A DNA stretch of 64,000 nt from Amycolatopsis sp. cg9 (GTDB lineage Bacteria; Actinomycetota; Actinomycetes; Mycobacteriales; Pseudonocardiaceae). The stretch is taken from contig NZ_CP166850.1 of NCBI RefSeq assembly GCF_041346945.1, positions 3,100,001 through 3,164,000 of the forward strand, read 5' to 3'. Below the pieces are notes generated by a model. The model had not been told where the DNA came from, did no database searches, and saw only the letters and a program-made list of their open reading frames with translations. Numbering within the stretch: position 1 is the stretch's first letter; each line of letters opens with the position of its first letter. Both the position numbers and the translations under genes were made by a program. Shown in pieces: positions 16,655 through 24,851 of this stretch.

Positions 16655-17779
16655 TCAGCCGCGCAAACCCGACTGGAGTCGGGTCTTCACCGCCGCCCGG
16701 TCGATCTTGCCCGGTCCGCGCAGGGGCAGTTCGGTGCCGAACTCGATGCGCTTCGGCGCCGACGCCGGGCCCAGCTCCGCGCGGACCGCCGCGCGCAGCT
16801 CGCCCGGGTCACCCGCCGGGACGACCAGCGCCACCACCGCCTCGCCCCATTCCGGGTCGGGCAGGCCGACGACGCAGGCGTCCCGCACGCCGGGCTGCGC
16901 GCACAGGACGCGTTCGATCGCGTTCGCCGACACCTTCACCCCGCCGGTGTTGATCATGTCGTCCGCGCGCCCCAGCACCTCCAGGCGGCCGTCTTCGTGG
17001 CGGACACCGCGGTCGGAGGTGGTGAACCAGCCGTCGGAGAACGCGTCGGCGGTCAGGTCCGGGCGGAGCCGGTAGCCGTGGGCGAGGACGTCGCCGGCGA
17101 TGCGGATCCGGCCGTCGGCGAGGTCGATCCGGACGCCGTCGAGCGGGAAGCCGTCGTAGACGCAGCCGCTCGCGGTCTCGCTCATCCCGTAGGCGGGCAC
17201 GATCCGGACCCCGGCGTCGGCCGCGCGTTCGCGCAGGGCGGGGGTGGTCGCGGCGGCGCCGAGCACGATCGCGTCGAACGTCTTCGCCGCGGCCAGTCCC
17301 GCGCCGCCGTCGTCGAGCAGCCGGACCAGCTGGGTCGGCACCAGGGCCGTGTAGCGGGGGCCGCCGGTCAGCGTCGCCGCCGCGGCCGCGAAGTCGTCCG
17401 GGCGGAAGCCGGTACCGGTCAGGAACGCGGGCTCGGTGCCCGCGAGCAGGGAGCGGACCAGCACCTGCAGCCCGCCGATGTACTGCGCGGGGGTCGCGAG
17501 GAGCCAGTGGCCGGGGCCGCCGAGGCGGGCGTGCGTGGCCTCGGCGGACGCGGTCAGCGCGCGGGCCGAGAGCAGCACGCCCTTCGGGGCGCCGGTCGAG
17601 CCGGACGTGGCGATGACCACGGCGGTGCCCGGCTCGGCGGGCTGGTCCGGCGCCATCGCGTCCCGCAGCGCGGGGTCGGTGAACGGCAGCACCGCCGGGC
17701 CGCCGTCCAGGGCGGCCGCGACGGCCCGCTTCACCGCCTCGAGCGACTCGGGGGAGCCGTCGAGGCCGATCGGGAGCAG
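16655..17779 (-). CDS. menE: o-succinylbenzoate-CoA ligase (MenE)
   Basis: This ANL-superfamily enzyme activates o-succinylbenzoate with ATP and CoA for menaquinone synthesis. Motifs are the P-loop-like TSGSTGAPKGVLL, the adenylate-binding GMSETASG, the hinge region LEVLGRADDMINTGG and the C-terminal catalytic lysine in GPGKIDRAAV. It lies immediately after menB. The start is uncertain: the frame is open far into menB, and no ATG, GTG or TTG lies between the menB stop and GTG 17734. I give CTG 17779, which overlaps the menB stop region; ATT 17791 with AAGGA upstream or GTG 17734 are alternatives. Length is about 374 residues with this start. Confidence 0.9.
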   Translation of the reverse strand: MLPIGLDGSPESLEAVKRAVAAALDGGPAVLPFTDPALRDAMAPDQPAEPGTAVVIATSGSTGAPKGVLLSARALTASAEATHARLGGPGHWLLATPAQYIGGLQVLVRSLLAGTEPAFLTGTGFRPDDFAAAAATLTGGPRYTALVPTQLVRLLDDGGAGLAAAKTFDAIVLGAAATTPALRERAADAGVRIVPAYGMSETASGCVYDGFPLDGVRIDLADGRIRIAGDVLAHGYRLRPDLTADAFSDGWFTTSDRGVRHEDGRLEVLGRADDMINTGGVKVSANAIERVLCAQPGVRDACVVGLPDPEWGEAVVALVVPAGDPGELRAAVRAELGPASAPKRIEFGTELPLRGPGKIDRAAVKTRLQSGLRG

Positions 17780-17780
17780 C

Positions 17781-18704
17781 TCAGTAGTAATAGGGGACGT
17801 CCTTGAAGTCGGGGTCGCGCTTCTGGAGGAAGGCGTCGCGGCCTTCGACGGCTTCGTCCTGCATGTAGGCCAGGCGGGTGGTCTCGCCGGCGAACAGCTG
17901 CTGGCCGACCATGCCGTCGTCGGTGAGGTTGAACGCGTACTTGAGCATCCGCTGCGCCGTCGGCGACTTGCCGACGATGGTCCACGCCCAGTCCAGCGCC
18001 TCTTTTTCGAGGTCGGCGTGCGGGACGACGGCGTTGACCGCACCCATGTGGTGCATCTGCTCGGCGGAGTACTCGCGGCCGAGGAAGAAGATTTCGCGGG
18101 CGAACTTCTGGCCGACCATCTTCGCCAGGTAGGCCGAGCCGTAGCCGGCGTCGAACGAGCCGACGTCGGCGTCGGTCTGCTTGAACTTGGCGTGCTCGGC
18201 CGAGGCGAGGGTGAGATCGCACACGACGTGCAGGGAGTGCCCGCCGCCCGCGGCCCAGCCCGGCACGACCGCGATCACCGGTTTCGGCAGGAACCGGATC
18301 AGCCGCTGGACCTCGAGGATGTGCAGCCGGCCGGCCTGGGCGGGGTCGACCGTGTCGGAGGTCTCGCCGCTGGCGTACTGATAGCCGGAGCGTCCGCGAA
18401 TACGCTGGTCACCACCGGAGCAGAACGCCCACCCGCCGTCCTTGGGCGAGGGGCCGTTGCCGGTGAGCAGGACGCACCCGACGTCCGAGCTCATCCGGGC
18501 GTGGTCCAGCGCCCGGTAGAGCTCGTCGACGGTGTGCGGCCGGAAGGCGTTGCGGACCTCCGGGCGGTCGAACGCGACGCGCACCACGCGTTTGCCGCCG
18601 CGGTTCTCAGCGGATCGGTGGTAGGTGATGTCGGTGAAGGCGAAACCTTCGACCTCGGTCCACGCGGCCGGATCGAACAGCTCGGAAACTCGGGCGTCAT
18701 CCAC
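17781..18704 (-). CDS. menB: 1,4-dihydroxy-2-naphthoyl-CoA synthase (MenB)
   Basis: This 307-residue crotonase-family enzyme closes the second ring of the naphthoquinone by converting o-succinylbenzoyl-CoA to 1,4-dihydroxy-2-naphthoyl-CoA. Diagnostic segments are WAFCSGGDQRIRG, VPGWAAGGGHSLHVVCDLT, the catalytic aspartate in VGSFDAGYGSAYLAKMVG and the C-terminal DVPYYY. I chose GTG 18704 because TATTCT lies 7 nt before it (leaderless pattern); ATG 18731 would add nine residues. It is divergent from menD across a short shared promoter region and runs directly into menE. Confidence 0.95.
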   Translation of the reverse strand: MDDARVSELFDPAAWTEVEGFAFTDITYHRSAENRGGKRVVRVAFDRPEVRNAFRPHTVDELYRALDHARMSSDVGCVLLTGNGPSPKDGGWAFCSGGDQRIRGRSGYQYASGETSDTVDPAQAGRLHILEVQRLIRFLPKPVIAVVPGWAAGGGHSLHVVCDLTLASAEHAKFKQTDADVGSFDAGYGSAYLAKMVGQKFAREIFFLGREYSAEQMHHMGAVNAVVPHADLEKEALDWAWTIVGKSPTAQRMLKYAFNLTDDGMVGQQLFAGETTRLAYMQDEAVEGRDAFLQKRDPDFKDVPYYY

Positions 18705-18755
18705 GTTTGGGAGAATAGGACCTGTGGACATCTCTGATCTGCTTGGAGCCTGCCG

Positions 18756-20432
18756 GTGAACCCTTCCACCGCGCAGGCCAGGGTGATCGTCGACGAACTC
18801 GTCCGCAACACCGTTTCGCACGTCGTCCTCTGCCCGGGCTCCCGCAACGCGCCGCTGTCGATCGCGCTGTACGACGCGGCGGCGGCCGGGAAGCTCCAGC
18901 TCCACGTCCGCATCGACGAGCGCGGGGCCGCGTTCCTCGCGCTCGGCATCGCCGCGCGCACCGGCCGCCCGGTGGCCGTGCTCTGCACGTCCGGGACCGC
19001 GGCCGCGAACTTCCACCCGGCCGTCCTGGAGGCCGACCGGGCGGGTGTCCCGTTGATCGTGCTGACCGCCGACCGGCCGCCCGAGCTGCGGGCCGCGGGT
19101 GCGTCGCAGGTCATCGACCAGCACCAGCTCTACGGCGACGCCATCCGGTACTTCGACGAGCTGGCCGTCGCCGAGCGGCGGGCCGGGCAGAACTCGTACT
19201 GGCGCAGCCAGATCTGCCGCGCCTGGAACGCCGCCTACGGCGAGTGGCGCTGCGGGCCGGTGCACCTGAACATCCCGTTCCGCGAGCCGCTCGTGCCCGA
19301 CGTGGACGACGACGGCGAGTGGTACGAGTCGCTCGACGGCCGTCCTGACGGGTCCCGCTGGACCGAGCTGCCGGACTTCGGCGCGCTGCCCTCCTTCGTG
19401 GTGCCTTCGGCGCGCCACGGCCTGGTGATCGCGTGCGACACCGGCGTCCAGGCGGCCAGCGAGTGGGCCGAGCAGCACGGCTGGCCGGTGATCTCGGAGA
19501 CCGGCGGGATCGGGCTGTCCGGCGGCACGGCGATCTCGTCCGGCGCGTGGCTGCTGGGCGTCGAGGAGTTCATCTCGCGGCACAAGCCGGAGCAGGTGCT
19601 CTGCCTCGGGCGGCCGACGGTGTTCCGCCAGATCCAGAAGGTGCTGTCGGACGCCTCGGTCGAGGTCCTGCTGGTCCGGCCGGACTCGGACTGGCCGGCG
19701 CCGGCGCACAACGTCCGGCAGGTCGGGCAGTGGTTCGACGAGCCGACCAAGCCCGCCGACCCGGAGTGGCTGGCGAGCTGGCGCCGCGCCGACGCGGCGG
19801 CCGCGTCCGCCGTCGCCGCGACGCTGGCCGAAGAGCCGTGGCCCAGCGGGCTGCGCGTGGCGACCGAGCTGGTGGACGTGCTGCCGCCGGACTCGCTGCT
19901 GGTCGTGGGCTCGTCCAACCCGACCCGGGACGTGGCGCTGGCCGGGCGGCTGCGCCCGGACGTCCTCGTGCACCGCAACCGCGGCGTCGCGGGCATCGAC
20001 GGCACGGTGTCGACGGCGATCGGGGCCGCGTACGTCCACCGCGGCCCGTCGTACGCGCTGCTGGGCGACCTGACGTTCCTGCACGACGCGTCGGGCCTGC
20101 TGACCGGCCCGGCCGAGCAGCGCCCGGACCTGACGATCGTGGTGCTGAACGACGACGGCGGCGGCATCTTCTCGCTGTTGGAGCAGGGCGCACCGGAGCA
20201 CGCGGCGAGCTTCGAGCGCGTCTTCGGCACCCCGCACGGCGCCGACCTGGGCGCGCTGTGCGCCGGCTACCGCGTCCCGCACGTCGTGGCGGAGACGCTG
20301 ACGGAGTTCCGGGCCGCGCTGGCGCCGGCCCCGGGGCTGCGGGTCGTCGAGGTGCGGGTGGACCGCTCGCGCCACCGCGACCTGCACGCCCGGCTGCGCT
20401 CCGCGGTCAGCGCGGCCGTGTCCTCGGCCTGA
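18756..20432 (+). CDS. menD: 2-succinyl-5-enolpyruvyl-6-hydroxy-3-cyclohexene-1-carboxylate synthase (MenD)
   Basis: The 558-residue thiamine diphosphate enzyme joins isochorismate and 2-oxoglutarate, the first committed step of classical menaquinone synthesis. The N-terminal STAQARVIVDELVRNTVSHVV, the pyrimidine-binding region IDERGAAFLALGIA, and the ThDP/metal motif LLGDLTFLHD...VVLNDDGGGIF fit MenD of usual length. GTG 18756 has TTGGAG 7 nt upstream. It is divergent from menB; the intervening 51 bp must hold both promoters. menC, which precedes menD in mycobacteria, is absent here. Confidence 0.96.
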   Translation: MNPSTAQARVIVDELVRNTVSHVVLCPGSRNAPLSIALYDAAAAGKLQLHVRIDERGAAFLALGIAARTGRPVAVLCTSGTAAANFHPAVLEADRAGVPLIVLTADRPPELRAAGASQVIDQHQLYGDAIRYFDELAVAERRAGQNSYWRSQICRAWNAAYGEWRCGPVHLNIPFREPLVPDVDDDGEWYESLDGRPDGSRWTELPDFGALPSFVVPSARHGLVIACDTGVQAASEWAEQHGWPVISETGGIGLSGGTAISSGAWLLGVEEFISRHKPEQVLCLGRPTVFRQIQKVLSDASVEVLLVRPDSDWPAPAHNVRQVGQWFDEPTKPADPEWLASWRRADAAAASAVAATLAEEPWPSGLRVATELVDVLPPDSLLVVGSSNPTRDVALAGRLRPDVLVHRNRGVAGIDGTVSTAIGAAYVHRGPSYALLGDLTFLHDASGLLTGPAEQRPDLTIVVLNDDGGGIFSLLEQGAPEHAASFERVFGTPHGADLGALCAGYRVPHVVAETLTEFRAALAPAPGLRVVEVRVDRSRHRDLHARLRSAVSAAVSSA

Positions 20433-20557
20433 CGGCGTTGGTCAACCGCTTTCCGGGTGGGATCCCAGCAGGCAAGATCCTCCCTTCGGCTGTTCCTGGG
20501 TGCTTCCTGGCTGGCTACGTTCGAGCGCGCTGAACCTCACCCGTTGGAGGGATTCGA

Positions 20558-22069
20558 ATGCGTGCAAGAACTCGCACCGGCCTCGGTGTGCTCGCGGCCG
20601 GGGTCGCCTCGGTGCTGCTCGCCGGTACCGCCAGTGCGGCCCCGGCGCCGGGTGCACCCGGCGCCGGTGACTCGTACTACCCGAACGCCGGCAACGGCGG
20701 CACGGACGTGCTGCACTACGACATCCGCCTGAGCTACCAGCCCGCGACCGACGTGCTGGCCGGCACCACCACGCTGCTGCTCACCGCGACGCAGGACCTC
20801 TCGCGGTTCGACCTCGACTTCGCGCTGAAGGCGTCGAGCGTGCGCGTGAACAACCGCCCGGCGCAGTTCACGAACCAGACCGGCAACGGCGAGCTCGTCG
20901 TCACCCCGGCGCAGCCGCTGCTCAAGGGCCAGACCGCGACCGTCGTCGTCGCCTACTCGGACACGCCGTCGACGGAGAAGGTGGACGGCCTCAACGCGTG
21001 GAAGAAGGGGTCGTTCGGCGCGCTCGGCATCGACGAGCCGCAGAGCTCGGCCTGGTGGTTCCCGGCCAACGACCACCCGACCGACAAGGCGACCTACGAC
21101 GTCACGATCGAAGCCCCGGACGACAACGTTGCCATCTCCAACGGCTCGCTCGTGCGCACGACGAAGAGCCGCGCCGGCTGGACCCGCTGGCAGTGGCGCA
21201 GCACCAAGCCGCAGGCCACCTACCTGACGTCGTTCATCGTCGGCAAGTACGAGCTGGTCCAGTCCACGACGCCGGACGGCAAGCCGTTCGTCACGGCGTA
21301 CGGCGCCGACCTCGGCGACTCGCTGTACGCGGCGAAGGCGAGCGTCGAGCGGACGCCGGAGATCAACGAGTTCCTGGCCACCCAGTTCGGCCCGTACCCG
21401 TTCGAGGCGGAGGGCGGCGTCGTCACCAGCGGCATCACGTTCTCCCTGGAGAACCAGACCCGGCCGACCTACGGTGCCCGCAACTTCCGCGCGGGCTCGA
21501 ACACGACGCTGATCGCGCACGAGAACGCGCACCAGTGGTTCGGCGACAACGTCTCCCTCGGCCGCTGGAGCGACATCTGGCTGAACGAGGGCTTCGCGTC
21601 CTACGCGGAGTGGCTGTGGTCGGAGCACGAGGGCGAGGGCACGGTCGCCGAGCTGGCGCAGTACACCTACGACTCCAACGCGGCCGACGCCGACCTGTGG
21701 AAGCTCGTCCCGGCCGACCCGGGCGCGGACAACCAGTTCGACAACGCCGTGTACGACCGCGGCGCGCTGACGCTGCAGGCGCTGCGGACCGCGGTCGGCG
21801 ACGAGGCGTTCTTCAAGATCCTGCAGACGTGGCAGGTGCAGAAGGGCGGCAAGGACGGCCGGATCCTGGAGTTCATCGCGCTGGCGGAGAAGATCTCGGG
21901 CAAGCCGCTGCACGACCTGTTCCAGACCTGGCTGTACACGGCGGGCAAGCCCGCGGTGGGCCCGAACGGCGCGGCGGCGGTTTCCCGCTTCGCTGCCCCG
22001 GCGAAGCCCAAGTCGTTCGACCAGATCCAGGCGAACCACCGGTTCCTCGCCACGGAACACGCGCACTGA
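20558..22069 (+). CDS. secreted M1-family zinc metallopeptidase (aminopeptidase)
   Basis: The 503-residue protein has a signal peptide (VLAAGVASVLLAGTASA, cleaved before APAPG). It then has an M1 N-terminal beta domain and the thermolysin-like catalytic domain with the zinc motif HENAHQWFGD starting at His321 and the third ligand in WLNEGFASY. The substrate-binding GAMEN equivalent is altered (FSLENQTR). It lacks the large C-terminal ERAP-like domain of PepN, so it is a short secreted M1 peptidase. A GGAGG site lies before the ATG, and TACGTT about 40 bp upstream may be its -10 box. It should act outside the cell in peptide turnover. Confidence 0.93.
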   Translation: MRARTRTGLGVLAAGVASVLLAGTASAAPAPGAPGAGDSYYPNAGNGGTDVLHYDIRLSYQPATDVLAGTTTLLLTATQDLSRFDLDFALKASSVRVNNRPAQFTNQTGNGELVVTPAQPLLKGQTATVVVAYSDTPSTEKVDGLNAWKKGSFGALGIDEPQSSAWWFPANDHPTDKATYDVTIEAPDDNVAISNGSLVRTTKSRAGWTRWQWRSTKPQATYLTSFIVGKYELVQSTTPDGKPFVTAYGADLGDSLYAAKASVERTPEINEFLATQFGPYPFEAEGGVVTSGITFSLENQTRPTYGARNFRAGSNTTLIAHENAHQWFGDNVSLGRWSDIWLNEGFASYAEWLWSEHEGEGTVAELAQYTYDSNAADADLWKLVPADPGADNQFDNAVYDRGALTLQALRTAVGDEAFFKILQTWQVQKGGKDGRILEFIALAEKISGKPLHDLFQTWLYTAGKPAVGPNGAAAVSRFAAPAKPKSFDQIQANHRFLATEHAH

Positions 22070-22091
22070 GCAAGACCGCTACGCTCGCGGC

Positions 22092-22538
22092 GTGAGCACG
22101 AGAGGTGAGCGGGCGAGGCGCGTCGGGTGGTGGGCCACCCTCGGCGTCGCCTCGCTCCTCACCGTGATGTGCGTCTGCTTGCTCTTCGCGGCGATCCGCA
22201 ACGACGGCGCGATCTCCGCCCAGCTCGGCACCGCCACGGCGACGGTCGACTCGGTGGCGTTCGACCGCACGATCATCCACTTCGAAACCCCGGACGGCAT
22301 CGTCCACAGCCCGGCGAACGGCGTCCTCTACCCGGACGGCCTGGCGGCGGGCCAGCTGGTCCGCATCGAGTACGACGCGTCCGACCCGGAACTGGCCAGG
22401 GTGGCCGGCCGCTCGGCGACGTTGACGCTGCTGCCGCTGGGGAGCTTCGTGTTCTTCACGTGGCTGGTGGCGGGGCCGCTGCTGTGGTGGATCCGCCGGG
22501 TGGACAAGCGAGCCGTCCCGGCCCCGGCAGCCGCCTGA
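22092..22538 (+). CDS. DUF3592 membrane protein
   Basis: The 148-residue protein has two membrane segments (VASLLTVMCVCLLFAAI and LGSFVFFTWLVAGPLLWWI) flanking an outer beta domain with the DUF3592 hallmark VRIEYDASDPELARVAGR. Function is unknown. A protein of this type also sits between menD and mgtA in mycobacteria. TACGCT at 22080-22085 lies 6 nt before the GTG, suggesting a leaderless mRNA. The gene ends 4 bp before a perfect palindrome. Confidence 0.82.
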   Translation: MSTRGERARRVGWWATLGVASLLTVMCVCLLFAAIRNDGAISAQLGTATATVDSVAFDRTIIHFETPDGIVHSPANGVLYPDGLAAGQLVRIEYDASDPELARVAGRSATLTLLPLGSFVFFTWLVAGPLLWWIRRVDKRAVPAPAAA

Positions 22539-22542
22539 CCGA

Positions 22543-22562
22543 CCGCTTTCACGTGAAAGCGG
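22543..22562. repeat. 20-bp perfect palindrome CCGCTTTCACGTGAAAGCGG
   Basis: The element starts 4 bp after the DUF3592 stop codon. Its core TTTCACGTGAAA is shared with the palindromes at 22738-22769, 29019-29042 and 29048-29079. As RNA it would form a hairpin at the transcript end, but no U-tract follows. Confidence 0.85.
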
Positions 22563-22581
22563 CGGCGGGCACGTAGCCGAA

Positions 22582-22636
22582 GGTCGCGAATGACTCATTC
22601 GCGACCTCCGACGTCCCGAATGAGTCATTCGCGACC
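22582..22636. repeat. two copies of the GGTCGCGAATGA palindromic repeat
   Basis: The first copy (22582-22606) has perfect 12-base arms around one base; the second (22613-22636) has one mismatch. A third, degenerate copy can be traced at about 22689-22712 (CCCCGAACGA...CGTTCACGACC). The same family occurs at 9816-9871. All lie between convergent gene ends. Confidence 0.85.
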
Positions 22637-22737
22637 TTCCCAGCCACTCGCAGCGGCGGCCTGACCGACCGGCGTGGCTGGGCCGACGCCCCGAACGACC
22701 CGTTCACGACCTCCGCCGCCGACCGCCCGACCGGGCC

Positions 22738-22769
22738 CTGAGCGCACTTTCACGTGAAAGTGCGCTCAG
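22738..22769. repeat. 32-bp perfect palindrome at the end of the IMPase-like gene
   Basis: Core GCACTTTCACGTGAAAGTGC extended by CTGAGC on the left and GCTCAG on the right. It contains the stop codon of the inositol monophosphatase-like gene on the minus strand, so the last codons are part of the repeat. Confidence 0.88.
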
Positions 22770-23602
22770 CCCGCGTGGGCCGTCTCCTGCCACCAGCCCA
22801 GCACCTCGTCGGCCACCCCCGGGGCCGCCACCAGGAGCCCGTCCGTCGGCAGGGCTGTGTCCTCGCCGTGCCGGTCCAGCACCACCGCGCCCGCCTCGAT
22901 CGCCATCGCCACGGAGCCGGCCACGTCCCACTCGTGGTAGCTGTGCAGCACCGCCGCCGCCGCGTGGCCCAGCGCGACCTGGGCGATCGACAGCGCCGCC
23001 GAGCCCAGCACCCGGACCCCCGCGTGCGCCGCCGCGGCGCGCTCGATGAAGCCGCCCATGCCCGGCCACGGGCCCCGGCGGGCGAACTCCGTGCAGACCA
23101 GCGCGCCCGCCGTCACGCAGCGGTCGGTGAGGCGGACCGGTTTGCCGTTCGCGCGGGCCCCTCGTCCGCGCGCCGCGGCGTAGATCTGGGCGCGGTACGG
23201 GTCCGCGACCACCCCCACCACCGGTCCCGCCTCGTCCACCAGCGCCAGGCTGTACGCGCACCACGGCACCCCGGCCACGTAGTTCGCCGTCCCGTCCACC
23301 GAGTCGACCACCCAGCGGTACTCGGCGACGTCCGCGCCGTGGTCCGCGCCGAACTCGTGGCCGACCACCGGGATGCCGGGGAACTCCGCGGTCAGCACGC
23401 GCCGCGTGTGCCGCTCCAGGATGCGGTCGGTGTCGGTGACCCAGTCGAAGGGCGAGTCCAGCGTCGACGGGTGGGCGCCGCGGCCGGCGGTCGCGGTGAT
23501 CACGTCGGTGGCGTCGTTGGCCAGCCGTCCGGCCACTTCGAGCGCCCTCGACAGCAGGCCGGGCTCGACGGGCCGCGGCGGCCGGGAGGACAAGAGGGTC
23601 AT
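22766..23602 (-). CDS. inositol monophosphatase-family phosphatase
   Basis: The 278-residue product has the metal-binding signatures of the IMPase/SuhB/fructose-1,6-bisphosphatase-like family: DWVTDTD, WVVDSVDGTANYVAG (canonical DPIDGT with S for P/I) and the late WDVAGSVAMAIEAGA. It should hydrolyse a phosphomonoester such as inositol-1-phosphate using Mg2+. Inositol phosphatase beside two PIM/LM-type mannosyltransferases suggests a role in phosphatidylinositol mannoside supply, but specificity is not shown by sequence. Its 3' end lies inside a 32-bp palindrome. Confidence 0.9.
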   Translation of the reverse strand: MTLLSSRPPRPVEPGLLSRALEVAGRLANDATDVITATAGRGAHPSTLDSPFDWVTDTDRILERHTRRVLTAEFPGIPVVGHEFGADHGADVAEYRWVVDSVDGTANYVAGVPWCAYSLALVDEAGPVVGVVADPYRAQIYAAARGRGARANGKPVRLTDRCVTAGALVCTEFARRGPWPGMGGFIERAAAAHAGVRVLGSAALSIAQVALGHAAAAVLHSYHEWDVAGSVAMAIEAGAVVLDRHGEDTALPTDGLLVAAPGVADEVLGWWQETAHAG

Positions 23603-23731
23603 GCCTGCTTAGTCTGGGCCCCCGTGGTTTCCAGGACACGACCTTGAGATGACATGTCGTAGCCGATCTGTTCCGGCAGCGTTGGCCGCCGTGTCACGCG
23701 GTCGCCAGCATCGGGTGCGATCGTCCAAGAC

Positions 23732-24850
23732 GTGCGAGTCGCCATAGTCACCGAAAGTTTCCTGCCCCAGGTGAACGGCGTGACCAACTCCGTCCTGCGG
23801 GTCGTCGAGCACCTGCGCGAACGCGCCCACGACGTGCTGATCATCGCCCCCGGCCCGGGCCCGGACTCCTACCGCGGCGCCCCGGTCGTCCGGATCCCCG
23901 CGCTGGACTTCCCCGGCGTGAACTCCCTGCCGATCGGCGTGCCGACGCGGACGGTGCTCAACGCCCTCAGCGCGTTCGGCCCGGACGTCGTGCACCTCGC
24001 CTCGCCGTTCGTCGTCGGCGCGAGAGGGCTCGCGGCGGCGCGACGGCTGCGCGTGCCGTCGATCGCCGTCTACCAGACCGACATCGCCGGGTTCGCCGCC
24101 GCGTACGGCTTCGGCATCGCCGCGCGCGCCGCCTGGCGGTGGGTGCGGCGGCTGCACTCGCGCGCCGACCGGACCCTCGCGCCGTCCAGTGACTCGGTCG
24201 CCCAGCTGGAGCTGCACGGCGTCCCGCGGGTGCACCGGTGGGCGCGGGGTGTCGACATCGACCGCTTCTCGCCGTCGCACGCCGACCCGGCGCTGCGGGC
24301 GGAACTGGCCCCGGACGGCGAGCTGCTCGTCGGGTTCGTCGGCAGGCTGGCGCCGGAAAAGGAAGTCGACCGGCTGGCCGCGCTGGCCGGGGCGCCGGGG
24401 ATCCGCGTGGTCGTCGTCGGCGACGGCCCCGAACTCGAAAACCTCCGGGAGCAGCTGCCCGGCGCCGCCTTCCTCGGCGCGAAGTACGGCGACGAGCTCT
24501 CCAAGGCGTACGCGAGCTTCGACGTCTTCGTCCACACCGGACCGCACGAGACGTTCTGCCAGGCGGTGCAGGAGGCGATGGCGTCCGGGCTGCCCGTGCT
24601 CGCCCCGGACGCGGGCGGCCCCAAGGACCTCGTCCTGCCCGGCCGCACCGGCTACCTGCTGCCCGCCGGCCGCGCGGAGTTCGGCCCGGCGCTGGTCGAG
24701 AAGGTCGACGCCCTGCGCGACGCGGCCCTGCGGGAGCGGCTGGGCGAGAAGGCGCGCAAGGTGGTGCTCGGCCGGACCTGGCCGGCCGTCTGCCACGAGC
24801 TCGTGGGGCACTACGAAGCCGTGCGGGGCCGGGCCGTCCGCGCGGCCTGA
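23732..24850 (+). CDS. mgtA: GDP-mannose-dependent alpha-mannosyltransferase (MgtA-like, GT4)
   Basis: The 372-residue GT-B glycosyltransferase opens with [20 protein letters not shown] and has the donor-site E-x7-E motif in [21 protein letters not shown]. This is the sequence style of actinobacterial MgtA, which mannosylates a glycolipid anchor for lipomannan-like polymers. Its place between menD and menG matches the M. tuberculosis order. GTG 23732 is the only sensible start. The next glycosyltransferase follows after 1 bp, so the two are co-transcribed. Confidence 0.9.
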   Translation: MRVAIVTESFLPQVNGVTNSVLRVVEHLRERAHDVLIIAPGPGPDSYRGAPVVRIPALDFPGVNSLPIGVPTRTVLNALSAFGPDVVHLASPFVVGARGLAAARRLRVPSIAVYQTDIAGFAAAYGFGIAARAAWRWVRRLHSRADRTLAPSSDSVAQLELHGVPRVHRWARGVDIDRFSPSHADPALRAELAPDGELLVGFVGRLAPEKEVDRLAALAGAPGIRVVVVGDGPELENLREQLPGAAFLGAKYGDELSKAYASFDVFVHTGPHETFCQAVQEAMASGLPVLAPDAGGPKDLVLPGRTGYLLPAGRAEFGPALVEKVDALRDAALRERLGEKARKVVLGRTWPAVCHELVGHYEAVRGRAVRAA

Positions 24851-24851
24851 C

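Noticed and set aside
22543..22769. Possible CRISPR array from clustered repeats
   Set aside because: The repeats are palindromes of two different families with irregular spacing; there are no uniform spacers and no cas genes.
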